Assembly: GCA_029261355.1 (NCBI GenBank)
Contig: JAJDBM010000058.1
Location: 1-64,000, forward strand
DNA: 64,000 nt
Origin: Nitrospirales bacterium
GTDB taxonomy: Bacteria; Nitrospirota; Nitrospiria; Nitrospirales; UBA8639
Direction: 5' to 3'
A program made the position numbers and the translations under genes. Below are positions 1 to 8,169 of the stretch, piece by piece (the first letter of the stretch is position 1; each line of letters opens with the position of its first letter). The notes under the pieces were generated by a model. It saw nothing but the letters and a program-made list of their open reading frames with translations. It was not told the origin of the DNA and made no database searches.

Positions 1-450
1 CCAAATATTCACGGTACCACCGGACTGTCCCATACATTGGAACGGAGGGGCACCTGATGTTTGAACAGGGAATTGTACGGCCACTTGATCCCGAAAATCT
101 TGGGGACCAATGGTCGTGTTGTTCAACGTTTGATCACCCCAGTTCGCCCACACGCCGATCTCTTTGCCGTTACTGGCCATCTTGACCATCACGGTTTTGA
201 CCGAAATGTTGGGGTGCATTGGAGTCGTAATGGTTTGCCCACTCAACGGCACGACAATCCCGGGGACCGATTCCCACACAGGGTTGGCAGCATCCATTGG
301 AATGGGACCTTTGATTGACCCGACCGGAATCGTCACGGGCTGCGAGACCGCTAAGGGAATTTGCCCTAACGTTAACATCCCTCCCACCACAACGGCCGAG
401 AGAAGAACGTCAAACACGAATCGAGTCTTACCATGTTCGAGGCTGCTCAT
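1..450 (-). CDS. nxrC: Nitrite oxidoreductase gamma subunit (NxrC-like), 5' part only
   Basis: Reading leftwards from ATG at 450 there are 150 open codons running off the window edge, so the C-terminus is missing. GGAGG lies 5 bases before the start. The N-terminus has a short basic stretch and a hydrophobic segment (residues about 11-35), consistent with Sec export. The mature part holds features of the haem-b-binding gamma subunits of the type II DMSO reductase family (EbdC/DdhC/NxrC, PF09459): a V-x-V-P-L-x-G-Q core, a V-W-x-N-W-G-D-Q strand, and C-M-G-Q-S-G-G near residues 139-145. In Nitrospira this subunit is thought to pass electrons from periplasmic NxrAB towards cytochromes. NxrC rather than another gamma subunit is inferred from the match and the Nitrospira-like context. 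A second, decayed piece of this family lies at 4864-5112. Confidence 0.78.
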   Translation of the reverse strand, partial: MSSLEHGKTRFVFDVLLSAVVVGGMLTLGQIPLAVSQPVTIPVGSIKGPIPMDAANPVWESVPGIVVPLSGQTITTPMHPNISVKTVMVKMASNGKEIGVWANWGDQTLNNTTIGPQDFRDQVAVQFPVQTSGAPPFQCMGQSGGTVNIW

Positions 451-713
451 GATTTTCCTCCCTGTTAATTTGTCTAAATCTAGGAAAAGACGTAATGCTC
501 ATCATTAAAGTTCATACAATGGATATTTCATAAAATTGTATACATTATTTGGTATGAAGGCATATTGAAGCAATAGAAATTTTGATAAACCTTTGACAGG
601 GAAGTGAGTAGAATTCTTGGATTTTTCAATGAACTCTGTAAAAGGTGATCGATGTGAGTCTGACTTTCTGATAAACCTATTCTTGCATCATGTTCTCGAT
701 TTCATGAATAGGC
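451..713 (-). promoter_or_regulatory. Upstream region of nxrC-like gene
   Basis: No gene is visible here. The region is AT-rich and holds the ribosome binding site of the gene reading left (GGAGG at about 456-460) and an 8-base palindrome TGTATACA at 537-544 that could be a regulator site. No clear -35/-10 pair was recognised. Confidence 0.3.
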
Positions 714-1028
714 CTATGGGGCACATTCAGGTGTGGTCATGTGAGCAATAGAAAGAATGGTCTGAATAAGAGCTGATTTTTTTTGTTTCATGGCCAAGAG
801 AAAGGTTTGCGAAGTGGCTTTTTTAGATGTGACAAGCAAATCAAAGGTTGTTTCTTCAAGACTTCTTAGAACGCTTTGCGATTTGAGTATGGCAATGAAT
901 TTGTTCTGACGTCCTCGATTTTCAATCCAGGCCTGAGCCGTATCTGGTACATTCTGTCTAAAGGTTGCTATGCGATGCCTTTGATCTGATGTCACAGGTC
1001 CTAGCCAAAATTCTAGGAACACAGGCAC
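714..1028 (-). pseudogene. DUF6279-like protein fragment
   Basis: The 104-residue reading frame carries W-L-G-P-V-T-S-D-Q-R near its start, followed by an R-Q-x-x-F-I-A-I-L helix. This resembles the C-terminal half of DUF6279 lipoproteins, where a W-L-G-x-L-T-x-E-Q-R element is characteristic. The open frame extends about 17 codons upstream of the GTG at 1028 to an in-frame TAA, but has no ATG, no lipobox and no signal peptide, so the N-terminal half normally expected is absent. It is therefore probably a truncated remnant; a genuine short protein cannot be excluded. The family assignment is from motif resemblance only. Confidence 0.4.
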
Positions 1029-1145
1029 TTTTTGTATCCGTTTTTCTATATGTTCAGAATGCTCATTCTCAACTTCCTTAATTTAGATAAGAGGGTCATG
1101 CGAGATGAGGCGGGAATGTATGTTTGTTGATATCTATCAAGAAGT

Positions 1146-1550
1146 TTATGCGGTTGGGGTTGCTTGGGAATGTATTGTATGAAAGATATGTCGTCGAGTG
1201 AAAATGTAGAGGCCAAACAACAAGCTTACAATAATCATAGTTGTTCTCGTTTGGTGATACCCCTCAACGACTTGTGTGGTTACTTCGCTGGTGCAGGCGA
1301 GTCCTAAATAGGCGAGGTAGGCAACGTAGGCCCACCGTTGACGAAACCAAAACCCATAGCCAATGGCCCAATGGATTACAGGATGTTGATATTTTACAAA
1401 AGCCCCTTGCCATCCAGGAAATGTTGTACCAAATACTTTGAGTGCGTAATCAGGGTAGGACATGATCCAAACAAAATCGATAATGCCAGAAACAACAAAT
1501 AATATCCCCAGTATTCGAATATCGTTTCCAGAAGGAAGAAATTTTTTCAT
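1146..1550 (-). CDS. Small integral membrane protein, unknown
   Basis: 134 residues with about four hydrophobic segments (roughly residues 12-30, 55-70, 73-92 and 103-118) separated by short polar loops, including a basic stretch F-R-Q-R-W and a His-rich, basic C-terminal tail facing the cytoplasm under the positive-inside rule. The ATG at 1550 is followed by a short charged N-terminus. I do not recognise a family. It stands alone, with 350 bases of non-coding sequence upstream. Confidence 0.6.
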   Translation of the reverse strand: MKKFLPSGNDIRILGILFVVSGIIDFVWIMSYPDYALKVFGTTFPGWQGAFVKYQHPVIHWAIGYGFWFRQRWAYVAYLAYLGLACTSEVTTQVVEGYHQTRTTMIIVSLLFGLYIFTRRHIFHTIHSQATPTA

Positions 1551-1903
1551 CTTGCTAGCGTCATGACAGAGGGTAGAGCCATTGGGTCTTAGTGCCTAAA
1601 GTGTATCTTTTCGAAAGTTTGAAGCGCGCATAGCCTTCAGGAGGCAGACATCATCATTACTCAGAGTAGATCATCACTTGTGGTTGCTTCAATGTTATCG
1701 ATGTGATTAGGGTAATAATATCTGGGAGTCTGTCGAAGGTTTTAGTAGATTTTAACTGTATCTGGGGTTCTTTCTTCGTTGAACCTCGTTTGAGGTTCTA
1801 GTTTATGCATATGTTCTATTCATGGAAATTTGTTCGATTAGGAATCGCTGTCGATGATAATAGGAATATTTAACGTACTCATAGACTTACGAGAGGTTAG
1901 CTT
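1551..1903. other. Intergenic region with a short hairpin
   Basis: No gene seen. A perfect 7-bp stem with a 4-base loop (GAACCTC-GTTT-GAGGTTC, 1781-1798) lies about 105 bases before the protease start codon. It has no T-tract, so it is more likely an operator or leader hairpin than a terminator. Confidence 0.3.
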
Positions 1904-3637
1904 ATGAAGGATCTTTGCTGTGGGTTACTTGGATTGATTCTGTTTTTAGGATCATCTTTTGCCTCAGCCGGAGTCATGAGTAACGGCACGGGATTCATTG
2001 TGACTTCGGATGGATATATTCTGACTGCAGCCCATGTCGTGGATGATGGCACCGTGATCGAAGTCGTTTGGGGTGGGCAGTCGTTTGAGGCAGAGCATGT
2101 TGCTCTGCTTGCTGAGCATGATGTGGCCTTAATCAAAATTGAGGCCACCGGGTTGCCCACTGTTGTGTTTGATCGAGAGTTTTCCGCCAGTCGGCAAGAA
2201 CCAGTTTGGGTGCTGGGATTTCCTTTTGCTGGGACCCTCGGTAATGGTTTAACGACGACGAGCGGACACGTTACCGCCATTCAGATGCGTGCCGGAGAAC
2301 CATTCTTACAGACTGATGCCGCAGTGAATCCAGGCAATAGTGGGGGGCCGTTGGTTAATGATCAGGGATCCGTCATTGGGATCATTACGTCAAAATATAT
2401 GGCTCAGCGAAGCGGGTTTGCCGTGTCAGAAGGTTTGAATTTCGCGGTTCCAATTCAAACCATTACTCCAATACTCGAAGGGATTGAGGGAATATCCTTT
2501 GTCAATTCTTCTTCGTCTGGTACATCGTTGAATGGCAAACAAATCGACAAACGCATATCTCGCTCTGTTGTGATGGTAACAGCCAAGAACCATGAATCGA
2601 GTCAAATCAATCCGTGGGTGGCGCTAGAGAAAATTCTTATGACAAATGTTAATGAATTCTCTCACGCTATCAATGATGGTCATTGGGAGATAAATTTGTG
2701 GATGACCAGTGCCAAAGTTGGACTAGCAGAACCAGGTTTTGATTTATCATTACATGGACATGCACAAGCGTTCGATGTCGAATCAGCTAAAATCTGGAAG
2801 TGTTCATTGCCTTGTGACGAAAACCATAGAGTTCTTCGATCTTCGATGCGTCGTAGTTCAAAGGGAAAATTTATTAAACGTGTTGATTACAATAAAAATG
2901 GCATAGAAATAGGCCGCTCAGTCCAGAATGTCGATTTCAAGAACGGTACCATTGAGCATCTAATTTATCGAGGTGTTCCCCAAATCGAATCGCGTATGTT
3001 GATGTCGTATGGAGGGACTGGTCAGATACAACACAAAGAGACATTTCATCAAGAGGGTACGGTTCAAAGAAGGGAAGCGTTTTCATATGACAATCTCGGA
3101 AGGCTCATTCGGCATGTATTCGCTGATCGCAATTCAAACAAAACCACCCGACTCTATAGCTATGATCAGAGTGGGAGACGTCAAGAGATTTGGTACATTG
3201 AATCGCCAACTGGACATCATACGTTTGAGCGAGCGACCACTCTTCTCATCGGGTCAGGCAAACATGGCCCAACCTATACCGTGCGGAAGCATTTAGGTGA
3301 TGGGAATATCGAAAAACTTGTCATGGTAGATGCGAAGGGGAATGTTTTACGATACGTAGAGTATTCTAATGATGGATCACTTATTCATACTATGAATTTA
3401 TCGTATGTGTATGATGACGTAGGGGGTGTTGGTGAAGTTTACATAGCCAGAAACCCGAAAGTTCCCTGGGTCAGAATTGAGTTCACCAATGATCAGTTTG
3501 GGAACTGGACTGAGAGACGAACCTCAAAATGGATGACATCATCGGAACGAGAGACGTATGTTCCTGTCGATATTGCATATCGAACGATCACCTATACGTC
3601 AGACCCAAGACCTAAACTTCCTGAAGCTACGCCTTGA
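1904..3637 (+). CDS. Secreted trypsin-like serine protease with YD-repeat-like tail
   Basis: 577 residues. Residues 1-22 form a signal peptide. Residues about 24-195 are an HtrA/DegP-type trypsin fold with the full triad: His44 (T-A-A-H-V-V), Asp73 (H-D-V-A-L-I-K) and Ser146 (N-P-G-N-S-G-G-P-L). There is no PDZ domain, unlike DegP. Instead the C-terminal 350 residues include, from about residue 370, strands of the form Y-D-N-L-G-R-L-I-R and Y-D-Q-S-G-R-R-Q-E, which resemble YD/RHS repeats. The role is probably periplasmic or extracellular proteolysis, with the tail binding a surface or substrate (inference). It converges with the glutathione peroxidase gene four bases away. Confidence 0.85.
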   Translation: MKDLCCGLLGLILFLGSSFASAGVMSNGTGFIVTSDGYILTAAHVVDDGTVIEVVWGGQSFEAEHVALLAEHDVALIKIEATGLPTVVFDREFSASRQEPVWVLGFPFAGTLGNGLTTTSGHVTAIQMRAGEPFLQTDAAVNPGNSGGPLVNDQGSVIGIITSKYMAQRSGFAVSEGLNFAVPIQTITPILEGIEGISFVNSSSSGTSLNGKQIDKRISRSVVMVTAKNHESSQINPWVALEKILMTNVNEFSHAINDGHWEINLWMTSAKVGLAEPGFDLSLHGHAQAFDVESAKIWKCSLPCDENHRVLRSSMRRSSKGKFIKRVDYNKNGIEIGRSVQNVDFKNGTIEHLIYRGVPQIESRMLMSYGGTGQIQHKETFHQEGTVQRREAFSYDNLGRLIRHVFADRNSNKTTRLYSYDQSGRRQEIWYIESPTGHHTFERATTLLIGSGKHGPTYTVRKHLGDGNIEKLVMVDAKGNVLRYVEYSNDGSLIHTMNLSYVYDDVGGVGEVYIARNPKVPWVRIEFTNDQFGNWTERRTSKWMTSSERETYVPVDIAYRTITYTSDPRPKLPEATP

Positions 3638-3641
3638 TTTT

Positions 3642-4310
3642 TTACGTCTTGGACAGTGCTGTTTCAATATCCTCCACAATCTTTCCGGTAAGTGGTTTCA
3701 TTCCTGGGCGATAGCGGGCGATAACAGTGCCAGTTCGATCAATGAGGAATTTCTGGAAATTCCAGGAAATTTCACCTTTAAAGGGAGTTTTTTCTGTTAG
3801 GTACTGATAAAGCGGATGTTTGTTCTCGCCGAGTACCGTGATTTTGCTGAATAGTGGGAATTCAAGGGAATACTTGGTATAGCAGAATTCTGCAATTTCT
3901 TTGTTATCACCAGGCTCCTGTTTGCCAAAGTCATTTGCGGGAAATGCGAGTATGGTAAAGCCTTGCTCACGATATCGTTCGTACAATGTTTGCAGTCCAT
4001 CATATTGAGGGGTGTTGCCACAAAAGCTCGCGGTGTTCACAACCATGATCACCTGTCCTTTGAATGTGCTTAATGGTAGCGGTTTTCCGTCGATGTCATC
4101 CATGATAAATGAAAAAAGATTAGAATCGTCTGATTCAGAATGTATTGTGTGGATTGCTAGGGCTGTGTTTGATGCGATATGAGAAGATGGCTGTGCAACG
4201 GCTTCGTTAACGAGAAACGTGGAATTGTCACGATGACTTAGAAGCATGGCTACCGAAGCCACAAGGGAAAGGAATAAAAAGGATGTGATGACTTTACTCA
4301 GGATTGACAT
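3642..4310 (-). CDS. Glutathione peroxidase family protein, exported
   Basis: 222 residues. An N-terminal hydrophobic segment (residues about 8-25) and a 60-residue spacer precede the thioredoxin-fold domain. The peroxidatic Cys sits in N-T-A-S-F-C-G-N-T-P-Q-Y, in place of selenocysteine; a second Cys in E-I-A-E-F-C corresponds to the resolving Cys of thioredoxin-dependent glutathione peroxidases such as yeast Gpx3. The W-N-F-x-K-F-L motif of the catalytic tetrad is present. It reduces hydroperoxides, probably at the periplasmic face of the membrane and with a thioredoxin-like donor rather than glutathione (inference). A strong GGAGGAG ribosome site precedes ATG 4310. Confidence 0.88.
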   Translation of the reverse strand: MSILSKVITSFLFLSLVASVAMLLSHRDNSTFLVNEAVAQPSSHIASNTALAIHTIHSESDDSNLFSFIMDDIDGKPLPLSTFKGQVIMVVNTASFCGNTPQYDGLQTLYERYREQGFTILAFPANDFGKQEPGDNKEIAEFCYTKYSLEFPLFSKITVLGENKHPLYQYLTEKTPFKGEISWNFQKFLIDRTGTVIARYRPGMKPLTGKIVEDIETALSKT

Positions 4311-4430
4311 GGTAGCTCCTCCACATACTGAATTGGACGAGAACTTGATTGAATTATTGATAGTCTAATTGGCTTGATTGATGATAGGCAAATTGCACTC
4401 TGAGTAATGGATTAAAGTCTAGGAGATACC

Positions 4431-4844
4431 TTACTTAAAGAGCCGTAAGCATTTGTCATACATCACGTTAGACGAGATCGGTTTTAGTAGATAATCTTGT
4501 GCTCCTTTCGTGAGGGCGGTGATAAGGAGTTGTTCTTTACCTTTCCATCCCATCACAATTGTCGGGACCTGAATGCATTGTTCACGCATATCGGTGAGGA
4601 GGTTGAGGCCATCCATTTTAAATGTGTCGAGGTCTAGTAACAATCCATTAATTTGTGATGTTTTCATCCGCTCAAGTCCGTGTGCACATGAGGTTTCGAT
4701 AATCATCTCAAAGCCTAATTTCTCGAATAAAGATTGAAACGGCTTGATGGTTGCTTGGTGGTCATGGAGTAACATAAGTGTAGGTGTCATGATTTTACTG
4801 ATGTCATTGTCTAGCTGATATGGTTTCTTAGCCATCAACTTCAT
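4431..4844 (-). CDS. Stand-alone receiver-domain protein with degenerate pocket
   Basis: 137 residues forming a single CheY-like receiver domain and no output domain. The phospho-acceptor Asp (L-L-L-D-L-D-T-F-K-M-D-G-L) and the late Lys (L-L-K-P-I-S) are kept. One Asp of the usual acidic pair is His (L-L-H-D-H-Q) and the conserved Thr/Ser after strand 4 is Gly (I-V-M-G-W), so phosphorylation chemistry or the conformational switch is probably altered. A start at the fourth codon (ATG 4835) is possible. The partner is unknown; the window encodes two hybrid kinases elsewhere. Confidence 0.75.
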   Translation of the reverse strand: MKLMAKKPYQLDNDISKIMTPTLMLLHDHQATIKPFQSLFEKLGFEMIIETSCAHGLERMKTSQINGLLLDLDTFKMDGLNLLTDMREQCIQVPTIVMGWKGKEQLLITALTKGAQDYLLKPISSNVMYDKCLRLFK

Positions 4845-4863
4845 TGATCTGAATGGTCGGGAG

Positions 4864-5112
4864 CTATAAATTTTTTGATATTTGAGCTGTGAGCCATGTG
4901 GAAATACCTTTCATTCCATTTCGTTCGACGTTGCTCCCATTCCACACGGCAAAGGCCAGGGGGATGGTAGCACCTGCTATGAACTGGACATCATTTGGAT
5001 CATCCGTTGTCAGGGCTCGTTTTGATGTTTTCAGTACAGGCGTCTCATCCACTGTCCCTGCGGTATTAAAGACTTCAAGGTTCGGAAGTTCATCGAATTG
5101 GCTATAGACCAC
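4864..5112 (-). pseudogene. nxrC: Decayed C-terminal fragment of an NxrC-like haem-b gamma subunit
   Basis: The 82-codon frame (possible GTG at 5112) ends with D-V-Q-F-I-A-G-A-T-I-P followed by A-F-A-V-W-N-G-S-N-V-E-R-N-G and G-I-S-T-W. This is the C-terminal signature of the DMSO-reductase-family haem-b gamma subunits to which the gene at 1-450 belongs. The frame is closed by TAA about 9 codons upstream of the GTG, and nothing resembling the N-terminal two thirds is seen up to 5589. It is therefore a remnant of a second nxrC-type gene. It is not the missing end of the edge copy, which continues leftwards out of the window. Confidence 0.65.
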
Positions 5113-5589
5113 ATAAATTGAGAATAGTACGAAGATTTAATCAACGGTACGTTCGAACATTGCGAACATCTTCTTGATTGGTCCTACGTTTGTTTCTGTG
5201 AGCATTGTATCGTGTCTGCCTTCGCTGCTGTTAATACAAATTCTTTAAACGTTAGACACCTGACAAGTTTTCTTGTGCAGAGTTATGCCCAATGGAAAGA
5301 GACAAAGAGGTTCTTTGGGCTCTAGATTTTTTAGAGTCTTGGCTTGAAGAGTTGTGGTTGTCCAATGAATGAGGTGATGCGCGGATGTTGGCAAGAAGGA
5401 GGAAGGAGATTCATCAGTCTGAAGATGGCTACTCCTCAGTTGATTTGAGTAATAGCTTTAGATTTTCACCGACCGATGTGCATTCAAGGTTTTGTAAGAA
5501 TGAAAAATAGGAAATTACCATAATTACGACTTAGCATTTCTTGTTGCCCCTATGCACGTACATGAGGAGCTATGATGTGAGTCTTCGTT
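5113..5589. other. Non-coding stretch upstream of nxrC remnant
   Basis: I see no gene, no recognisable remainder of the gamma subunit and no hairpin with a T-tract in these 477 bases. In-frame stops interrupt all readings of useful length. Confidence 0.4.
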
Positions 5590-6132
5590 CTACTCCATCG
5601 TTTTTTTACCTGCTCGAATGGCCTTGTTAATGAGACGTTCTGCCGTACCTAGCGCTTTCCCCACAGCTTTCCCCACAGCGGTCCCAGTTTTTTTGGCTAT
5701 GTGCTTGGCCTGAATCTTGGCCTTGTGGGCTTTTTTTGTGGCAGTCTTTATTCCATCCGTCATTTTCTTTTTCCCTATCTTCTGAATGTTTGTCGCTTTC
5801 TTCTTAGGTTTGGTCGCGGCTGTTTGAGTCGCTTTTTTTGCCTTTGTGATAATCGGGTTCTTTTTATTGCGTACCGTGGCAGTGGGTTTTTTTGCCCTAC
5901 TTGCCACTTTCTTTTTTGTATCGCGTATGGGGATTGTGGCTTTTTTAGTTTTGCTTGTTATTTTCTTTTGTGTATCCCGTACCACAGCTGTGGCTTTTTT
6001 AGCTTTGCTTGTCACCTTTTTTTTTATATCTTGAACAGCAGTCGTAGCTTTTTTTGTGGTTGTACGTTTTGTCTTCCCAGTAATACGGGAAACCTTCTTA
6101 GCCGTGCTGGCGACTTTTCTTGCTATTGCCAT
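5590..6132 (-). CDS. Histone H1-like Lys/Ala-rich DNA-binding protein
   Basis: 180 residues, extremely rich in Lys, Ala and Thr. The central part is built from about five imperfect repeats of roughly 18-20 residues with the pattern V-R-D-T-x-K-K-V-x-S-K-A-K-K-A-T. The C-terminal part (A-K-K-T-G-T-A-V-G-K-A-V-G-K-A-L-G) is amphipathic and less basic. Such tails resemble bacterial histone H1-like proteins (HctB/AlgP type), which bind and compact DNA non-specifically. No fold other than low-complexity helix is visible. Divergent repeats make copy-number change between strains likely. Confidence 0.75.
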   Translation of the reverse strand: MAIARKVASTAKKVSRITGKTKRTTTKKATTAVQDIKKKVTSKAKKATAVVRDTQKKITSKTKKATIPIRDTKKKVASRAKKPTATVRNKKNPIITKAKKATQTAATKPKKKATNIQKIGKKKMTDGIKTATKKAHKAKIQAKHIAKKTGTAVGKAVGKALGTAERLINKAIRAGKKTME

Positions 6133-6168
6133 GTGGCCTCCTTCGTGCTGTTTTGATGGAGATGAAAG

Positions 6169-6352
6169 TATAGCGAATCCAAATAAGTTTCAGTTGCGCT
6201 TATGCTTGGATACGGTCGTTTTGAAGGCCACCCCTCACTGCCCAACCATCTCGATGGGCAATTGTTTCATATTGGTGTTGGCCTTACAGGTATTCAAGTA
6301 TCAACGCGTAATGACCAACCTCAAACATCGGGAGTTAATTGAATCGGCTATA
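6169..6352. mobile_element. MITE-like element, copy A (184 bp)
   Basis: Bounded by TATAGCGAATCC on the left and, read inwards on the other strand, TATAGCCGATTC on the right: imperfect terminal inverted repeats (9 of 12 identical) beginning with TA. The same two ends border copies B (21420-21714) and C (48571-48665). The interior shows no open frame of useful length and differs from copy B after about 25 bases. It fills most of the 335-base gap between the histone-like gene and the FAD oxidoreductase. TA-bounded ends resemble IS630/Tc1-mariner derivatives (inference). Confidence 0.7.
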
Positions 6353-6467
6353 TTCCCAATGGTTTGGAGGATACCATTCTTTTTCCAGAAACCCAATGAA
6401 GACACAAAACTGAAAGAGAGATGATAACTGGGGGAGTGGACGTGCATGGTGAAACGAAGCGAACCCT

Positions 6468-7715
6468 TTAGGTTTTGAACTTGCTCATAATCTCTTCGGC
6501 TGCACGTCGACCTGAGCCGATTGCACCATCAAATGTTGCGGTGGCGCAGTAATCTCCACAAAGGGAGAGGCCTTCTCCAATTTTTGGGTTCATCTGTTTG
6601 GTGGATCGTAATGGTGGTGATTGATCAGGTTGGGCTTGCACAAGATAGTAGGTTCGCAGGTGCTTCCAATTGTTGACAAGTTTTCCAAACCATTGCATGA
6701 GCTGACTTCGAACAGCTGCTTGGATATTACCTTTGTCTGACATTGAATTTTCTCCTGTCGTGACCGACACCAAGTGTTGTCCTGGTGGAGCATAGGAAGG
6801 CGACACTTGCGTGAGGACGCAAAGGGAATTGACGATTCCATTTGTTTCACCATTGAGTATCAGATAGGGGCCAGTTCTTGGAGGCTCAGATGTACTAAAA
6901 TAGAGACAGGTTGTCTGGTGGTATGGGCGGGTCTCCAGTTGAGGAACAAGCTGAGTGGCGGTTGGTCCTTCGGTTGCAATAACAACATGGCGTGCCGTTA
7001 ATGTTTCGCCAGATGCGAGGGTGATGGTTGTTCCTTTAATGTTGACTACCTTTTCACCTGTTCGAATTTGTTCCGCGTTTAAACGCTGTGCTAGTTGTTG
7101 GGCAAGTGCTCCTATACCATTTTCAGGGATCGCTATGTCCCCACTTGCGAACATCCGGAACATAAAGTCCGCCATATGACTTGATGTCCTCAAGGATTGG
7201 TCCATAAAGACACCACCAAGAAAAGGGCGAAAGAATCGATCAATCATGACCTGCGAAAACCCCATTGATTGAAGATGGGTCATCGTGGTTGTCTCGGTCT
7301 TCTGGAATAGATCTCCGACCAAACCCGTCAGTACGCGCCGACGCCAGGCAACTATCTTGAATTTGTCGACTAGTGTTCCAATCGGATTCATGCTGGATTG
7401 TATAGCATGAAGAGGATATCGAAAGGGATCTGAGGCTCGGTGAAATCTGTCCTCGAATCTGACAAGCGCGCCTGGATAAAAGTTGTGGAGTTTCAATGAA
7501 TCATAATTGAGAATATGTTTTGCTTCAGGGTAGGCAGTTGAAAATACTTGAAAGCCACGATCGAGTAAGAATCCATCAAGCTGATCTGTGCGTGCACGTC
7601 CTCCTACATCATCATCCGCTTCGAGAATCAAACTTGATATTCCCGCACGAGTTAAAGTGCTTGCACAGGAGAGCCCGGCGAGGCCAGCTCCGACAATAAG
7701 AACGTCAGTAGTCAT
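6468..7715 (-). CDS. FAD-dependent amine oxidase/desaturase-like oxidoreductase
   Basis: 415 residues. The N-terminal dinucleotide-binding motif G-A-G-L-A-G-L-S (residues 8-15), the E-A-D-x-D-V-G-G-R-A-R-T element and the C-terminal L-C-G-D-Y-x-A-x-x-x-x-x-G-A-I-G-S-G flavin motif place it in the protoporphyrinogen-oxidase/phytoene-desaturase/amine-oxidase superfamily. The substrate cannot be told from sequence. It is the last gene of the photolyase cluster; related FAD enzymes occur in LitR/CarH light-induced clusters of other bacteria, suggesting a light-stress role (inference). Confidence 0.8.
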   Translation of the reverse strand: MTTDVLIVGAGLAGLSCASTLTRAGISSLILEADDDVGGRARTDQLDGFLLDRGFQVFSTAYPEAKHILNYDSLKLHNFYPGALVRFEDRFHRASDPFRYPLHAIQSSMNPIGTLVDKFKIVAWRRRVLTGLVGDLFQKTETTTMTHLQSMGFSQVMIDRFFRPFLGGVFMDQSLRTSSHMADFMFRMFASGDIAIPENGIGALAQQLAQRLNAEQIRTGEKVVNIKGTTITLASGETLTARHVVIATEGPTATQLVPQLETRPYHQTTCLYFSTSEPPRTGPYLILNGETNGIVNSLCVLTQVSPSYAPPGQHLVSVTTGENSMSDKGNIQAAVRSQLMQWFGKLVNNWKHLRTYYLVQAQPDQSPPLRSTKQMNPKIGEGLSLCGDYCATATFDGAIGSGRRAAEEIMSKFKT

Positions 7716-7762
7716 GGTGATTTATTCTGTTTGAAGAATACAGAAGCAGGGAAGAGCAACAC

Positions 7763-8137
7763 TTAGTCAGGCGGTGCCTCAATTGTCTCAGACTTGAGGA
7801 TTTCGAGTGGGTTTCCTGCGACATCTTGGATGTACGTGGACTGAATCCCATCACGGTGAGTTGTCAGATTCCCGAATTTCTGAGCATCTGAACGAGTGAT
7901 GGCCACGTGAGCAGGGTGCTGGTGTGGCAGCACCAATGCGAGCTTTGTGTTGGCGAAGTTCAGAAGAGCCCATGTGTCATCCACATACTCAACAGTGCAA
8001 TGAAAGTTTTGACTGTACCAGATGACTCCCTTTTCAACATCAGGCACCACCACCGCAATATGGTGGATGCTATCTAAGGGGGGAGCTAGAGGATCTGGTT
8101 GTCCGTCTTCGTCAGGATGGGTATTTTTTTTTGTCAT
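7763..8137 (-). CDS. VOC-superfamily (glyoxalase-like) protein
   Basis: 124 residues with one betaalphabetabetabeta unit pair: I-H-H-I-A-V-V-V-P-D-V-E-K-G near the N-terminus and D-V-A-G-N-P-L-E-I-L near the end, typical of vicinal-oxygen-chelate proteins. The N-terminal His and terminal Glu fit metal-ligand positions. The substrate is unknown. It lies 32 bases after the CbiX-like gene and 47 bases before the FAD enzyme in the same direction, so it is probably co-transcribed with the light-response cluster. Confidence 0.75.
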   Translation of the reverse strand: MTKKNTHPDEDGQPDPLAPPLDSIHHIAVVVPDVEKGVIWYSQNFHCTVEYVDDTWALLNFANTKLALVLPHQHPAHVAITRSDAQKFGNLTTHRDGIQSTYIQDVAGNPLEILKSETIEAPPD

Positions 8138-8169
8138 ATCCCATTGTAACGAAGACGGATGATGCGTGG

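Noticed and set aside
61-508. Plus-strand open readings of 85 and 114 codons at the left edge
   Set aside because: They are shadows of the nxrC-like gene on the minus strand, which has a strong ribosome site, a signal peptide and family motifs.
3642-4310. Glutathione peroxidase appearing to lack a resolving Cys in F-P-A-N-D-F
   Set aside because: The resolving Cys of thioredoxin-type enzymes is the one in E-I-A-E-F-C, which is present; the F-P-C-N Cys is not required.
5700-6160. Overlapping plus-strand open readings rich in Phe, Leu and Val opposite the histone-like gene
   Set aside because: They are the complement of Lys/Ala-rich codons and start inside the opposite gene.
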